Positions 7,873 to 16,839 of a DNA stretch of 41,732 nucleotides are shown here, piece after piece. Positions within the stretch are counted from its first letter, which is position 1, and each line of letters begins with the position of its first letter. Source of the DNA: Azospirillum brasilense (GTDB lineage: Bacteria > Pseudomonadota > Alphaproteobacteria > Azospirillales > Azospirillaceae); the NCBI RefSeq assembly GCF_007827795.1, contig NZ_VITI01000027.1, positions 1 to 41,732 on the forward strand. Direction: 5' to 3'. The notes under the pieces were generated by a model that ran no database searches, was not told the origin of the DNA, and saw only the letters and a program-made list of their open reading frames with translations. The position numbers and the translations under genes were made by a program.

Positions 7873-10488
7873 TCAGGCCGCCGTGCCGCCCAGGCTCACG
7901 GCGAAGCGTCCGTCCGCGCCGTGGTCCACGGTGATGCGGCCCACCGGCTGGCCGGCGGCAACGCGGTCGAGGATGCGGATCGCCACCTCCGGCACCACGA
8001 ACTCCGACAGCAGCGTGTCGATCATGCGCGCCCCGGCGTCGGAGTTCAGCGCCCGCAGAACCAGCGCCTCCACCGCCGCGTCGGTGACGGCCAGTTCGGC
8101 GCCGCGGTTGCCGGCGGTGCGGCGTTGCAGCTTGTCCAACTTCATCGTCACGATGCGGCGGATCTGCGCCTCGCTCAGCGGGTAATAAGGCACGACGGAC
8201 AGGCGGCCGAGGAAGGCCGGGCGGAAGCGGCGGCGCAGCACGTCGGAGATGGCGGCCAGCCCCTCTTCCCGCGCCTCACCGATGCGCCCGGCGTCGAGCG
8301 CCTCGCGGCCCAGAGCGAACAGCTCGGTGTCGCCCAGGTTGCTGGTCAGCAGGATCAGCGTGTTGCGGAAGTCCACCTCCACGCCCTCGCCGTCCTCCAG
8401 CACGCCCTTGTCGAAGACCTGATAGAACATGTCCAGCACGTCGGGGTGGGCCTTCTCCACTTCGTCCATCAGCACCACGGCGTGGGGGCGGCGGCGCACC
8501 GCCTCGGTCAGCACGCCGCCGCTGCCGTAGCCGACATAGCCCGGCGGGGCACCGCGCAGGGTGGCCACCGCGTGGGCCTCCTGATACTCCGACATGTTGA
8601 TGGTGATCAGGCTGTCCTCGCCGCCGTTCAGCAGTTCGGCGAGCGCCAGGGCGGTTTCGGTCTTGCCGACGCCGCTCGGGCCGCTCAGCAGGAAGACGCC
8701 GATCGGGCGCTGCGGCTCGCCCAGCCCGGCGCGGTAGCCGCGCACGGCCCGCGCGATGGCCTGGAGCGCCTGCGGCTGGCCGACGACACGGGCGGCCATG
8801 CGTTCCTCCAGCGTGGCGACCACTTCCAAATCGTCCTTGGACATCGAACCGACCGGGATGCCGGTCCAGTTCGACACCACGGCGGCGACCACCGCCCCGT
8901 CCACCCGGTGCGGGACCAGCGGGCTGTCGCCCTGGACGGCCTTTAGCTTTTCCGTGGCCGCGGCGGCCTCCACCGCGTGCCCGGCCTTCAGGGCGGCCTC
9001 CACCGCATCGACCAGATCGCGCTCGCGCGTCCAGCGCTCGTCCAGAGCGGCCTTCTCCAGGGCGAGGACGCCGCGGCGTTGCGAAATCTGCGACAGGCGG
9101 GCGTGGTGCGCGGTGCCGGGTTCCGCCTCCAGCCGTTCCGCCTCGCGGGCCAGGATGGCGTCCTCGCGCTCCATCGCCTCGATGGCCTCGGGCTTGGAGC
9201 TGCGGGCGATGGCGACGCGGGCGCAGGCGGTGTCGAGCACGCTGATCGCCTTGTCGGGCAACTGGCGGGCGGGGATGTAGCGGGCGGACAGAGCCACGGC
9301 GGCGGCGATGCCGTCGTCGAGCACGCTGACCCCGTGATGCTCCTCGAAGCGGCGGACGAGGCCGCGCAGCATCGCCGCCGCCGCCGTCTCGTCCGGCTCC
9401 GGCACCGAGACGGGTTGGAAGCGGCGGGCCAGCGCCGGGTCCTTCTCGAAATACTTCTTGTACTCGGCCCAGGTGGTGGCGGCGATGGTGCGGAACTCGC
9501 CACGGGCCAGGGCGGGCTTCAGCAGGTTGGCGGCGTCGCCCTGGCCGGCGGCCCCGCCGGCGCCGATCAGCGCGTGCGCCTCGTCGATGAAGACGACCAT
9601 CGGCACGGGGGAGGCCGAGACCTCCTTGATGATCGACTTCAGCCGGTTTTCGAACTCGCCCTTCACCCCGGCCCCGGCCTGGAGCAGCCCGAGGTCGAGC
9701 GTGCGGATGACCATGCCGCGCAGCGGCGGCGGCACGTCGCCCTCGGCGATGCGCAGGGCCAGACCTTCCACAATGGCGGTCTTGCCGACGCCGGGGTCGC
9801 CGACCAGGATCGGGTTGTTCTGGCGGCGGCGCATCATCACGTCGATGACCTGCCGGATCTCGCGATCGCGCCCGATCACCGGGTCGATCTTCCCGGCCTT
9901 GGCCTGGGCGGTCAGGTCCTGGCTGTACTGGTCCAGCATGGCCCGCCCGTCCGACGCGGCGGAGACCGGAGCGGCGGCGGGAGAGGATTCGGATGCGGCG
10001 GCGGACGGTCCACCTTCTTTCAGGACGCGCACCAGCTCCGGTAGGTCGGACGCGGTGCGCTCGCGCGGCAGGGCGAGCAGGGAGGGGGCGGACTCGGTGA
10101 CCACCGCCCGCACGGAATCGCAGGCGACCGCGGCCCAGAGGATGGCCGGGAGAAGGATCTGCGGGCTGTCCAGATGGGTGACGGAGATCAGCAGCGCCGT
10201 CTCCAGCATCTCCGGAACGCGGGGGGAGAAGGCCGGGGTGCGGCTGTTGCCGCGGCGGATGCGGTCCAGCGCCGCGTCCAGTTCCGTCTCCAGCCGGCCC
10301 GCCTCGACGCCGTAATGGCGCAGGATGCCGGCGACGGTGGCGTCCTTCAGCCGCAGCAGGGCCAGCAGCACATGCTCCGCCTCGACGTCGTAATGGGTCT
10401 GCGAGACGCACAGCGCGGCGGAGCGTTCCAGCACCTTGCGCCCGTCGCGGTCGAGCTTTCCGATGAGGGACTTGATGTCGGCGGTCAC
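7873..10488 (-). CDS. clpV: T6SS AAA+ ATPase ClpV (TssH)
   Basis: This 871-residue Clp/Hsp100 ATPase disassembles contracted TssB/TssC sheaths for reuse. The N domain (about 1-150) binds the sheath. The first AAA+ module has Walker A GDPGVGKT (230-237) and Walker B VVFIDEAH. A ClpB-like coiled middle segment follows, and the second AAA+ module has Walker A GPSGVGKT and the pore loop GYVGYG. The chosen start is GTG 10488, whose GTGA overlaps the tssG stop; the frame continues far upstream, but only as antisense-like sequence overlapping tssG. Length and motifs are normal for TssH. Confidence 0.96.
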   Translation of the reverse strand: MTADIKSLIGKLDRDGRKVLERSAALCVSQTHYDVEAEHVLLALLRLKDATVAGILRHYGVEAGRLETELDAALDRIRRGNSRTPAFSPRVPEMLETALLISVTHLDSPQILLPAILWAAVACDSVRAVVTESAPSLLALPRERTASDLPELVRVLKEGGPSAAASESSPAAAPVSAASDGRAMLDQYSQDLTAQAKAGKIDPVIGRDREIRQVIDVMMRRRQNNPILVGDPGVGKTAIVEGLALRIAEGDVPPPLRGMVIRTLDLGLLQAGAGVKGEFENRLKSIIKEVSASPVPMVVFIDEAHALIGAGGAAGQGDAANLLKPALARGEFRTIAATTWAEYKKYFEKDPALARRFQPVSVPEPDETAAAAMLRGLVRRFEEHHGVSVLDDGIAAAVALSARYIPARQLPDKAISVLDTACARVAIARSSKPEAIEAMEREDAILAREAERLEAEPGTAHHARLSQISQRRGVLALEKAALDERWTRERDLVDAVEAALKAGHAVEAAAATEKLKAVQGDSPLVPHRVDGAVVAAVVSNWTGIPVGSMSKDDLEVVATLEERMAARVVGQPQALQAIARAVRGYRAGLGEPQRPIGVFLLSGPSGVGKTETALALAELLNGGEDSLITINMSEYQEAHAVATLRGAPPGYVGYGSGGVLTEAVRRRPHAVVLMDEVEKAHPDVLDMFYQVFDKGVLEDGEGVEVDFRNTLILLTSNLGDTELFALGREALDAGRIGEAREEGLAAISDVLRRRFRPAFLGRLSVVPYYPLSEAQIRRIVTMKLDKLQRRTAGNRGAELAVTDAAVEALVLRALNSDAGARMIDTLLSEFVVPEVAIRILDRVAAGQPVGRITVDHGADGRFAVSLGGTAA

Positions 10489-11555
10489 GGGACGGCTCCC
10501 TGGGGTGACGTTGCGGGCGGGGCGGGGTCGAGGGTCAAGCGCCCGTCCTTCAGGTTCGGGCGGCCCGGCGCCCGCAGCCAGGAGGTCCAGCCGAGGCGGC
10601 TGCCCTCCGGCGGCTTGGTGGACAGGCGCGTCGGCGGCACCTTGGTGGCCTCCAGCACCAGCACGATGCGGAAGTCCATGCCGTCCCCGGTGTGGAAGCG
10701 GGCGAGCGCGCAGAGCGTCTGGTGGTGCCGCCCGTCGGGCAGGAACTCGCGGAAGCGCTCCAGGCTGTCGAGCGTCAGTTCGATGGCGTAGCAGCTCTGC
10801 TGGTCCCAGACGCGGCGGCCCAGCACGACCGTGCGGCCGAGGCTGTTGTTGCGCGCGCCGAAACCGCCACCGATGCGGGTCCGGCTCTCGTCGTCCAGCG
10901 GCAGCCAGCGCCCGACGAAGCTCTCGACCCGCACCTTGACCCGGAAGACGGCGCCGAGGATCGCCTCCAATCCAGCCGACGAGCGGCGCCGGTTGGCGAG
11001 GATGCCGGAGAAGGCCAGCAGCATCCGGTCGGGCGTGCCGGGCAGGCGCTGCTCCAGGCCGGGCGTGCCGATGCCGGCCAGCGCGCGCAGCACGCGGGCC
11101 ATCAGGGTGCGTTCCGGGTCGCGCTCCAGCAAGGGCAGGCTGCCCTGGCGGGTGCGGTAGAAGATCGACATCAGGCGGTGGTTGAAGATGTCGTAGAAGG
11201 CGGAGCCCGCCGTGTCGCGCCGCGCCGCCCGCTCGACCAGCAGTTCGGTGGCGACGTAGGGCAGGGGGCCGTTGATGCCCGCCACGCCGAGAACGGGGGA
11301 ACGCACCACGCCGCGCCCGTCCTCGGTCCGCCGCGCCTCGACCACGTCGCTGGCGGGGAAGACGAAGCTCGGGTCGTGCTCGATGCGGACGGCCTCCTGC
11401 TCCGGATCGATGCCGGTGCCGAGCGGGGCCAGGCCGGGGGCGGCGCGCTCCAGCAGGGCGATGGCCTGCAGCAGGTCGAAGCCCCAGGGCTCGGCCTCCA
11501 GCCGGTCGATCAGGGCAGGGGCGCTGCCGGAGGTTGGGAAAGGACGGTCCGTCAC
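10485..11555 (-). CDS. tssG: T6SS baseplate protein TssG
   Basis: This 356-residue baseplate wedge component works with TssF, TssE and TssK. Family signatures are the early WGFDLLQAIALLER, the segment FYDIFNHRLMSIFYR and the later LGRTVVLGRRVWDQQ. Translation probably starts at GTG 11555, which forms a GTGA overlap with the tssF stop. The same overlap type joins its own stop to clpV, so tssF-tssG-clpV form a tightly coupled translational chain. Confidence 0.94.
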   Translation of the reverse strand: MTDRPFPTSGSAPALIDRLEAEPWGFDLLQAIALLERAAPGLAPLGTGIDPEQEAVRIEHDPSFVFPASDVVEARRTEDGRGVVRSPVLGVAGINGPLPYVATELLVERAARRDTAGSAFYDIFNHRLMSIFYRTRQGSLPLLERDPERTLMARVLRALAGIGTPGLEQRLPGTPDRMLLAFSGILANRRRSSAGLEAILGAVFRVKVRVESFVGRWLPLDDESRTRIGGGFGARNNSLGRTVVLGRRVWDQQSCYAIELTLDSLERFREFLPDGRHHQTLCALARFHTGDGMDFRIVLVLEATKVPPTRLSTKPPEGSRLGWTSWLRAPGRPNLKDGRLTLDPAPPATSPQGAVP

Positions 11556-13348
11556 AGGACCGGCTGGCTGCCGGCAAGGCGCGACCATGCCTTCCACACC
11601 CCTTCCCGTTGCACCGAGCGCAGCCGAAGCTGGGCGAAGGCGTTGACGTTGATGTAGAGCCCGAGGAAGCGGCTGAGCACTCCGCCGAAAACCAGCGGGC
11701 TGGCGCCGACGAAGTTCCGCTCGTCCAAAGCCACCGTCACTTCCAGCCCGCGCACGAAGCCGCGCCAGGCGTCCTGCCCCATGCGGTGCAGCACCGGGCG
11801 GGAGGACAGGCCCTGCACGCCGCGGATCTGGTGCTGGGCCGACGGGTCGTCGGGCGCGTGCAGCAGCAGGATGGATTGCAGGGCGCGCAGCCCCTCGGCG
11901 TCGGCGGTCAGGCTGAGATGGTTGACCGACAGGTGCGAGATCAGCTTCCAGGCCGAGGAACCGCCCGCCGGGGCCGGGCGGCCGGGCGTCGGCTTGTGCA
12001 GGCAGCGGATGGTGGCGATGGGGGCGGATTCCTCGATCATCAGCGCGGCTCCCGCCGGCACTTGCTCCGCCAGCGCCCGGTTGGTGCAGAGCGTGCGCAC
12101 CAGGAGCGTCTCGTCCGCCGGGTCGGTCGGCGTCAGGTCGAGGTGGTGCAGGCTGAGATGCAGGTCGGTGCCCGGCACGTCGTCGCGCTGGGTCGGCTCG
12201 CGCGCGGCCAGCCAGAACCCGCGCGGTTCCGTTTCGGCCTCCGCGTGCTGGTGCGAGAACAGGGGGACGTAGCGGTGGTGCATGCCGTCGCCGTCGCGCA
12301 GGCCGCTGACCTCCAGAATCGAATGGACCTCGGTCGTCCGCTCGCGCAGGGCGTCGGGAACGACGCGGTAGGCGGTGCGCCGGTGGTTCAGCCGGATCGG
12401 CTCCGCCGTACGGTTGAACAGGTTGACGATGGGCGTGCAGCCGAGAACGAAGCTGTCCTTGCGCAGGGTCAGCCGGTTGGGCAGCGGGCGCGACACCGCG
12501 ATCAGGATGTCCACGACCTCCCCCGACAGCCGGCCTTGCGGAAGCGGCAGGTCGTAGAAGTCGAACTTCTGCGGAAACTCGAAGTATTCCTGCAGCAGAC
12601 CGTAGGCGGGCTGGGCGTGCTTGGGGTGCGGCAGCACCGTCTCGTCCGGGCCGAAGCCCACGGGGGCGATCAGGTTTTCGCCGCGCAGCCGCACCGGCGG
12701 CTTGCCGGGCTGGACGTATGCGATCTCCACCACGCCGCACAGGAACAGCTCGTGCAGGGCGGAGGTGAGGATCGTCTCGCCGTCGATGAACAGGCGCAGC
12801 TTGTCGATCGGCAGATTCTCGAAGGACTGGTTGCGCGTCTCCAGCCGCAGCCGCAGCACCGACGCGGTGGCGGCGCCGTCGAGGAAGTCGTAGCGGTCGG
12901 CCGGCTCCACCGCGGCGTCGGTCACCGCGACCGGCCACAGCGTCACGTCGTAGGCGGTGCGGAAGCGGCAGCGGATGTTGTCCTCCGCCACGGCGTGCAG
13001 CGGGGTGCCGCGCGGCACTCGGAATCCGCCGGTCAGCCGCCCCTCGCCGGGCACCGGCTCCATCCGGGCGATGCCCATGGCGGGGATCGGCGCGATCATC
13101 TGCGGGTGCAGGATGCCGAGCAGCGCCTCGGAAAAGCGCGGGAACTCGCGCTCCAGATTCAGTTGCAGGCGCCCGGACAGGAAGGCGAAGGATTCGATCA
13201 GCCGCTCGACGTTCGGGTCGGCGGCCTGATCCGGTCCCAGCGCCAATCGGCGCGCGATCTTGGGATAGCTGCGCGCGAAGGCTTCGCCCGCCCGGCGGAC
13301 GTACAGAAGCTCGCGTTCGTAATGGTCGAGGAGATCCTCGCGCCGCAT
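11552..13348 (-). CDS. tssF: T6SS baseplate protein TssF
   Basis: This 598-residue baseplate wedge protein forms the TssF2G heterotrimer. It opens with the family signature YERELLYVRRAGEAFARSYP, then DPNVERLIESFAFL and FPRFSEALLGILHP. Later conserved parts include the FNRTAEPIRL segment and, near the end, GGVLSRFLGLYINVNAF. The start ATG at 13348 has AAGGA upstream and follows tssE by 14 bp. The length is typical and no frame break is visible. Confidence 0.95.
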   Translation of the reverse strand: MRREDLLDHYERELLYVRRAGEAFARSYPKIARRLALGPDQAADPNVERLIESFAFLSGRLQLNLEREFPRFSEALLGILHPQMIAPIPAMGIARMEPVPGEGRLTGGFRVPRGTPLHAVAEDNIRCRFRTAYDVTLWPVAVTDAAVEPADRYDFLDGAATASVLRLRLETRNQSFENLPIDKLRLFIDGETILTSALHELFLCGVVEIAYVQPGKPPVRLRGENLIAPVGFGPDETVLPHPKHAQPAYGLLQEYFEFPQKFDFYDLPLPQGRLSGEVVDILIAVSRPLPNRLTLRKDSFVLGCTPIVNLFNRTAEPIRLNHRRTAYRVVPDALRERTTEVHSILEVSGLRDGDGMHHRYVPLFSHQHAEAETEPRGFWLAAREPTQRDDVPGTDLHLSLHHLDLTPTDPADETLLVRTLCTNRALAEQVPAGAALMIEESAPIATIRCLHKPTPGRPAPAGGSSAWKLISHLSVNHLSLTADAEGLRALQSILLLHAPDDPSAQHQIRGVQGLSSRPVLHRMGQDAWRGFVRGLEVTVALDERNFVGASPLVFGGVLSRFLGLYINVNAFAQLRLRSVQREGVWKAWSRLAGSQPVL

Positions 13349-13362
13349 TCCCGCTCGTCCTT

Positions 13363-13836
13363 TCAGCCGGTCCGGTCCGGCCCGTTGGGGGCTTGGCCGC
13401 GCAGGCCGACGTCGAACTCCAGCCGCTCGGTGACGGTGCCCGCCACGACCTCGCCGGAGATGCTGGTGACCATGGTGCCGCGCCCGTTTCCGGCGCTGAC
13501 GGTCACCCGCGGGCGCTTCAGCCGCGGCTCGAAATCGATGATGGCTTGGCGCACCATCCGCTCCACCTGACGGCGGTCGGCGTCTGAGGCGGCGTCCAGA
13601 TGCGTGATGTCGGAAATCCCATAGTCCAGCGCCGTTCCGCCGAGGTCGGGGCGGCGCGTGCCGGTGCTGCGGCTGTCGAGGATGCGCGCGACCTCGCGCC
13701 GGATGGACGCCTTGAGGTCGGGCATGGACAGCACCGTGGCGGACGGCTCGTCGCCCGTCGGGTGGTCCGGTTCGAAGTCGATCAGCCGTTCGAACAGCAG
13801 CGACCGTCCGCCGGTCATCGTCTTGGGCTGGGTCAT
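13363..13836 (-). CDS. tssE: T6SS baseplate protein TssE (gp25-like)
   Basis: This 157-residue protein resembles phage T4 gp25, which starts sheath polymerisation on the baseplate. The gp25 core is seen as SIRREVARILDSR, LDYGISDITHLD and a C-terminal beta sheet. RRQVERMVRQAIIDFEPRL matches the conserved helix with its E-P-R-L ending. No strong ribosome site precedes ATG 13836. The gene is separated from hcp by the structured repeat at 13871-14048, which may lower its expression relative to hcp. Confidence 0.92.
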   Translation of the reverse strand: MTQPKTMTGGRSLLFERLIDFEPDHPTGDEPSATVLSMPDLKASIRREVARILDSRSTGTRRPDLGGTALDYGISDITHLDAASDADRRQVERMVRQAIIDFEPRLKRPRVTVSAGNGRGTMVTSISGEVVAGTVTERLEFDVGLRGQAPNGPDRTG

Positions 13837-13870
13837 CGCCGTGTCCGTTGGGGGTGAGGTCGCTTCAATT

Positions 13871-14048
13871 CCTTCTCCCCTCTGGGGAGAAGGTTAGGAT
13901 GAGGGGGTTGTGCGTCGCGGAGCGTCCGGCAAAAGCGCAACCCCCTCACCCGTCCCTACGGGCCACCCTCTCCCCGCTATCGGCGGACCGAAGGTCCGCC
14001 TGTCGCGTCAGCGCAAACTTCGTTTGCGCGTGAGCGGAGGGGAGAGGG
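13871..14048. repeat. Structured palindromic element between hcp and tssE (copy 3)
   Basis: This 178-bp non-coding element can form several stems: CCTTCTCCCC/GGGGAGAAGG (13871-13893), GAGGGGGTTG/CAACCCCCTC (13901-13947) and an outer stem CCCTCTCCCCGCT (13966-13978) with AGCGGAGGGGAGAGGG (14033-14048). The outer stem encloses two perfect hairpins, GGCGGACC-GAA-GGTCCGCC (13982-14000) and GCGCAAAC-TTC-GTTTGCGC (14011-14029). It belongs to the same palindrome class as copies 1 and 2. In the minus-strand transcript it lies directly 3' of hcp, where such stems commonly stabilise an upstream message or partly terminate transcription. Confidence 0.8.
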
Positions 14049-14060
14049 TTATTCACCACC

Positions 14061-14576
14061 TCAGCTGTCGGACACGGTGCCCTTCAGCAGGTTGAACTTC
14101 ACGCCGCCACCGCCTTCGTGCTTCTGCTCCTCGGTGTAGCGCTTGTAGGTCCAGTAGATCTCGGTGGCGTTGATCTCGATGGTCTCGGTCGTGTCGCCCT
14201 CGTTGACGCTCAGGCTGTGCTTGGCGATCAGCGGGTTGGTCAGCTCGATCGTCAGGAACTCGCCCCACTGGTGGGTGTCGCCGATCGGCTTCAGGCAGTG
14301 GATGGTCCACTGCTTCTTCGCCGTGTCGGAGTTGGCCGAGCGCAGCAGCAGCGAGATCAGCTTGGGCGAAGCCCGGTCCCACTTGCGCTCAAGCGTGATG
14401 TTCTCGACCTTCGGGGTGTGGACCGTACGGCGGGCGTTGGTCGACACTTCCATTTCGACGGTCATGTCCTGCGACAGGGATTCGCACAGGATCATGTCCT
14501 TGAACACCACGCCCCCGGCGATCTCCACCGCGGACTCCCCCTGGACGTTGGGGATATCGAGAATGATCATAGACAT
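14061..14576 (-). CDS. hcp: T6SS tube protein Hcp (TssD)
   Basis: This 171-residue protein is the ring-forming subunit of the T6SS inner tube, and it carries effectors in its lumen. Features typical of Hcp are the opening IILDIPNVQGES, the segment TLERKWDRASPKL, and the C-terminal IEINATEIYWTYKRY. No signal peptide is present, as expected. The start ATG 14576 has GGAGT upstream. It is the third gene after tssB and tssC and is followed by the structured element at 13871-14048. A divergent paralogue lies at 32911-33468. Confidence 0.95.
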   Translation of the reverse strand: MSMIILDIPNVQGESAVEIAGGVVFKDMILCESLSQDMTVEMEVSTNARRTVHTPKVENITLERKWDRASPKLISLLLRSANSDTAKKQWTIHCLKPIGDTHQWGEFLTIELTNPLIAKHSLSVNEGDTTETIEINATEIYWTYKRYTEEQKHEGGGGVKFNLLKGTVSDS

Positions 14577-14615
14577 GCGGATTTACTCCGGACGATGCGT
14601 TCGGTGGGGAGGGGA

Positions 14616-16085
14616 TCAGGCTTCCGGCGCCGGCAGTTCGGCGACCATGCGGATGGAGGCCGACAGCTCTTCGAGCTGGAAATGCGGGCGCAGGAAGATG
14701 TTGGCGCGGTAGACGCCCGGACGGCCCGGCACGTCGTAGACGTCGATGCGGGCCTCGCGCAGCGGGAAACGGGCCTTCGTGCCCTGCGACGCCTCGTCGT
14801 CCAGCAGGACGTAGTTGGCGATCCAGGTGTTCAGGTGGTCCGTGATGTTGTTGCGCGTCAGGAAGGCGCCGATCTTGTCGCGCAGCATCACCTTCAGGTA
14901 ATGGGCGAAACGCGACGACACCAGCATGTACGGCAGCATCGCGGAGATGCGGGCGTTCGCGTTGGCCTCGTCGGTGTTGTAGACCTTCGGCTTGTTCGTG
15001 GTCTGGCCGCTGAAGAACGCCGCGTAATCCGTGTTCTTGCAATGGACCAGAGAGATGAAGCCGAGGTCGTTCAGCTCCTTCTCACGGCGATCGGTGATGG
15101 CGATCTCCGTCGGGCACTTCAGGGCGACGTCGCCCTCGTCCGTCTTGAAGGTGTGGCTGGGCAAACCCTCGACCTTGCCGCCGCCTTCCACGCCGCGGAT
15201 GGCCGCGGTCCAGCCGTGCTTGGCGAAGCTGTCGGTGATGCGCGCGGCCAGCGCCCAGGAGGCGTTGCCCCACAGGTACTTGGAGTGATCGCGGCCGTCG
15301 GTGTCCTCGACGAAGTTCATGCCTTCGACCGGAACGGTGTTCGGGCCGTAGGGCAGGCGCATCAGGACGTGCGGCATGGTCAGCGAGACGTAGCGGGAGT
15401 CCTCCGACGCGCGGAAGGAGCGCCACTTCACCATTTCGGCCGTCTCGAAGATCTTCGACAGGTCGCGCGGGGCGCCCAGCTCGCCGAAGTTCTCCATGTC
15501 GAACATGGTCGGCGACACGGCGCTGATGAACGGCGCGTGGGCGGCGGCGGCGAGGTTCGACATCTTCTCCAGCAGGGAGATGTCCTGCGGGTGGCGGCCG
15601 AACTCGTAATCGCCGACCAGCATGCTATAGGGCGTGCCGCCCAGCGTGCCGTACTCGGCCTCGTAGACCATCTTGAACATGGCGCTCTGGTCGAACTCGA
15701 CCGCGCTGTCCAGGTCCTTCTGGAGGTCCTTGCGCGAGACGTTGAGGACGCGCAGCTTCAGCGTCGTCGAGGTCTCGGTGTTCATGACGAGGTAGTTGAG
15801 GCCGCGCCACGTCGCTTCCAGCTTCTGGAAGTCGGGGTGGTGCATGACCTCGTTCAGCTGGTCGCTGATCAGCTCGTCGATCTGCGCGATGCGCTGGTTG
15901 ATCGCCTCGACCACGTCGATGGCGGAGGCATCGCCGGTCTCGGCGAGGACCTGATCGACGAATTCGGTCAGAAGGTCGCGGGCATAGGGCCGCTGGCCCT
16001 CCTCGCGCGCCATCTTGCCTTCGACCATCATGCGGTCGAGCAGGGACAGACTGGCGGCGCTCTCAACGGACGTTTCCGTGCTCAC
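14616..16085 (-). CDS. tssC: T6SS sheath large subunit TssC (VipB)
   Basis: This 489-residue protein pairs with TssB to build the contractile sheath. Family marks are FQKLEATWRGLNYLV, the segment SAMFKMVYEAEYGTLGG, HAPFISAVSP, LWGNASWALAARI and the C-terminal RPHFQLEELSASIRMV. Initiation is at GTG 16085 with GGAG about 10 bases upstream. Spacing to tssB is 49 bp and to hcp 39 bp, so the three are co-transcribed. No unusual domain is seen. Confidence 0.96.
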   Translation of the reverse strand: MSTETSVESAASLSLLDRMMVEGKMAREEGQRPYARDLLTEFVDQVLAETGDASAIDVVEAINQRIAQIDELISDQLNEVMHHPDFQKLEATWRGLNYLVMNTETSTTLKLRVLNVSRKDLQKDLDSAVEFDQSAMFKMVYEAEYGTLGGTPYSMLVGDYEFGRHPQDISLLEKMSNLAAAAHAPFISAVSPTMFDMENFGELGAPRDLSKIFETAEMVKWRSFRASEDSRYVSLTMPHVLMRLPYGPNTVPVEGMNFVEDTDGRDHSKYLWGNASWALAARITDSFAKHGWTAAIRGVEGGGKVEGLPSHTFKTDEGDVALKCPTEIAITDRREKELNDLGFISLVHCKNTDYAAFFSGQTTNKPKVYNTDEANANARISAMLPYMLVSSRFAHYLKVMLRDKIGAFLTRNNITDHLNTWIANYVLLDDEASQGTKARFPLREARIDVYDVPGRPGVYRANIFLRPHFQLEELSASIRMVAELPAPEA

Positions 16086-16134
16086 CTGTTCGCTCCGTGA
16101 AGGGGGTTCTGGTTGGGCTTACCGGGACGGGGGA

Positions 16135-16671
16135 TCAGGCGGGCTCGCCCGCGGGCTCGCCGGCGGCGGCGGCGTCCGCCGGGCCGAGGAGCTTCTTCAG
16201 CTCGTCCTGCTGTTCGGTGCTGGTGATGACGTCGTTCAGCAGGCCGTTCAGCTCGTCGTTGCCGTCCAGCTTGGCCAGCAGGTCCGAGAGCTTCTGCCGG
16301 GCTTCGAACAGGCGGCTCAGCGTCGGCACCTGCTTCAGCACCTCCACCGGCTGGAAGTCGTCCATGTGGCGCATGTTCAGGAGGATGTTCAGCTTGCCGC
16401 CGTCCTCCTGAAGCTTGTTGTCCACCTGGAAGGCGAGGCGCGGCGCCGTAGCGGCCATCACGTCGTTGAAGTTGTCGCGGTCGATCTCGACGAACTTGCG
16501 CTCCTTCAGCTTGGGAAGGGGCTTTTCCGGCTTGCCGCTGAGATCGGCCAGGATGCCGACCAGGAAGGGCAGCTCCTTCATCTCCTGGGCGCCGCCGGTG
16601 TGGACTTCGTAGGTGAGCTTTACCCGCGGCGGGCGGACGCGCTCCAACTTCTTCTGACTGCTCTCGCTCAT
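16135..16671 (-). CDS. tssB: T6SS sheath small subunit TssB (VipA)
   Basis: This 178-residue partner of TssC forms the outer sheath. It starts MSESSQKKLERVRPPRVKL and contains LPFLVGILADLSG, both typical of VipA. An acidic, Ala- and Gly-rich tail ends in the repeated AGEPAGEPA. I use ATG 16671, which has GAGG at a suitable distance, rather than ATG 16686. It heads the core sheath, tube and baseplate genes; the 168 bp upstream probably contain a promoter, because a hairpin lies between this gene and the J-domain gene. Confidence 0.94.
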   Translation of the reverse strand: MSESSQKKLERVRPPRVKLTYEVHTGGAQEMKELPFLVGILADLSGKPEKPLPKLKERKFVEIDRDNFNDVMAATAPRLAFQVDNKLQEDGGKLNILLNMRHMDDFQPVEVLKQVPTLSRLFEARQKLSDLLAKLDGNDELNGLLNDVITSTEQQDELKKLLGPADAAAAGEPAGEPA

Positions 16672-16839
16672 ATCTGACGACCTCATAGGGTTGTGCGCGT
16701 CGCGCGCCGGCTGTCGAGCTTCGCCATCATTCGAAAGGCACCCCTGTGGAGGCCAGCCGAGATGGACCCCAATTGGACGACATCGCCCCGGAACACCTCC
16801 GTTTCGGAGGGAATGTCCGGTGCACGAAGCATCGCCCGC
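16672..16839. promoter_or_regulatory. Intergenic region upstream of tssB
   Basis: This is 168 bp with no gene. It holds a perfect hairpin CCTCCG-TTT-CGGAGG (16796-16810), 29 bases after the J-domain stop and lacking a T run, so it is at best a weak terminator. It also holds the 8-bp palindrome CCAATTGG (16769-16776). Read on the minus strand, this begins CCAATTGGGGTCCATCT, which resembles CCAAGTTGGGCCAATCT at 18003-18019 upstream of the plus-strand arm. No clear -24/-12 or -35/-10 promoter was recognised. Confidence 0.4.

Noticed and set aside
10489..11577. Upstream continuation of the clpV frame, which would add about 360 residues
   Set aside because: The extra part overlaps tssG in another frame, is Arg/Pro-rich, and ClpV has its normal N terminus from GTG 10488.
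16672..16839. Possible sigma-54 promoter upstream of tssB (TGGC ... TGC on the minus strand)
   Set aside because: The spacing between the GG and GC elements is 3 bases too long for the -24/-12 pattern.
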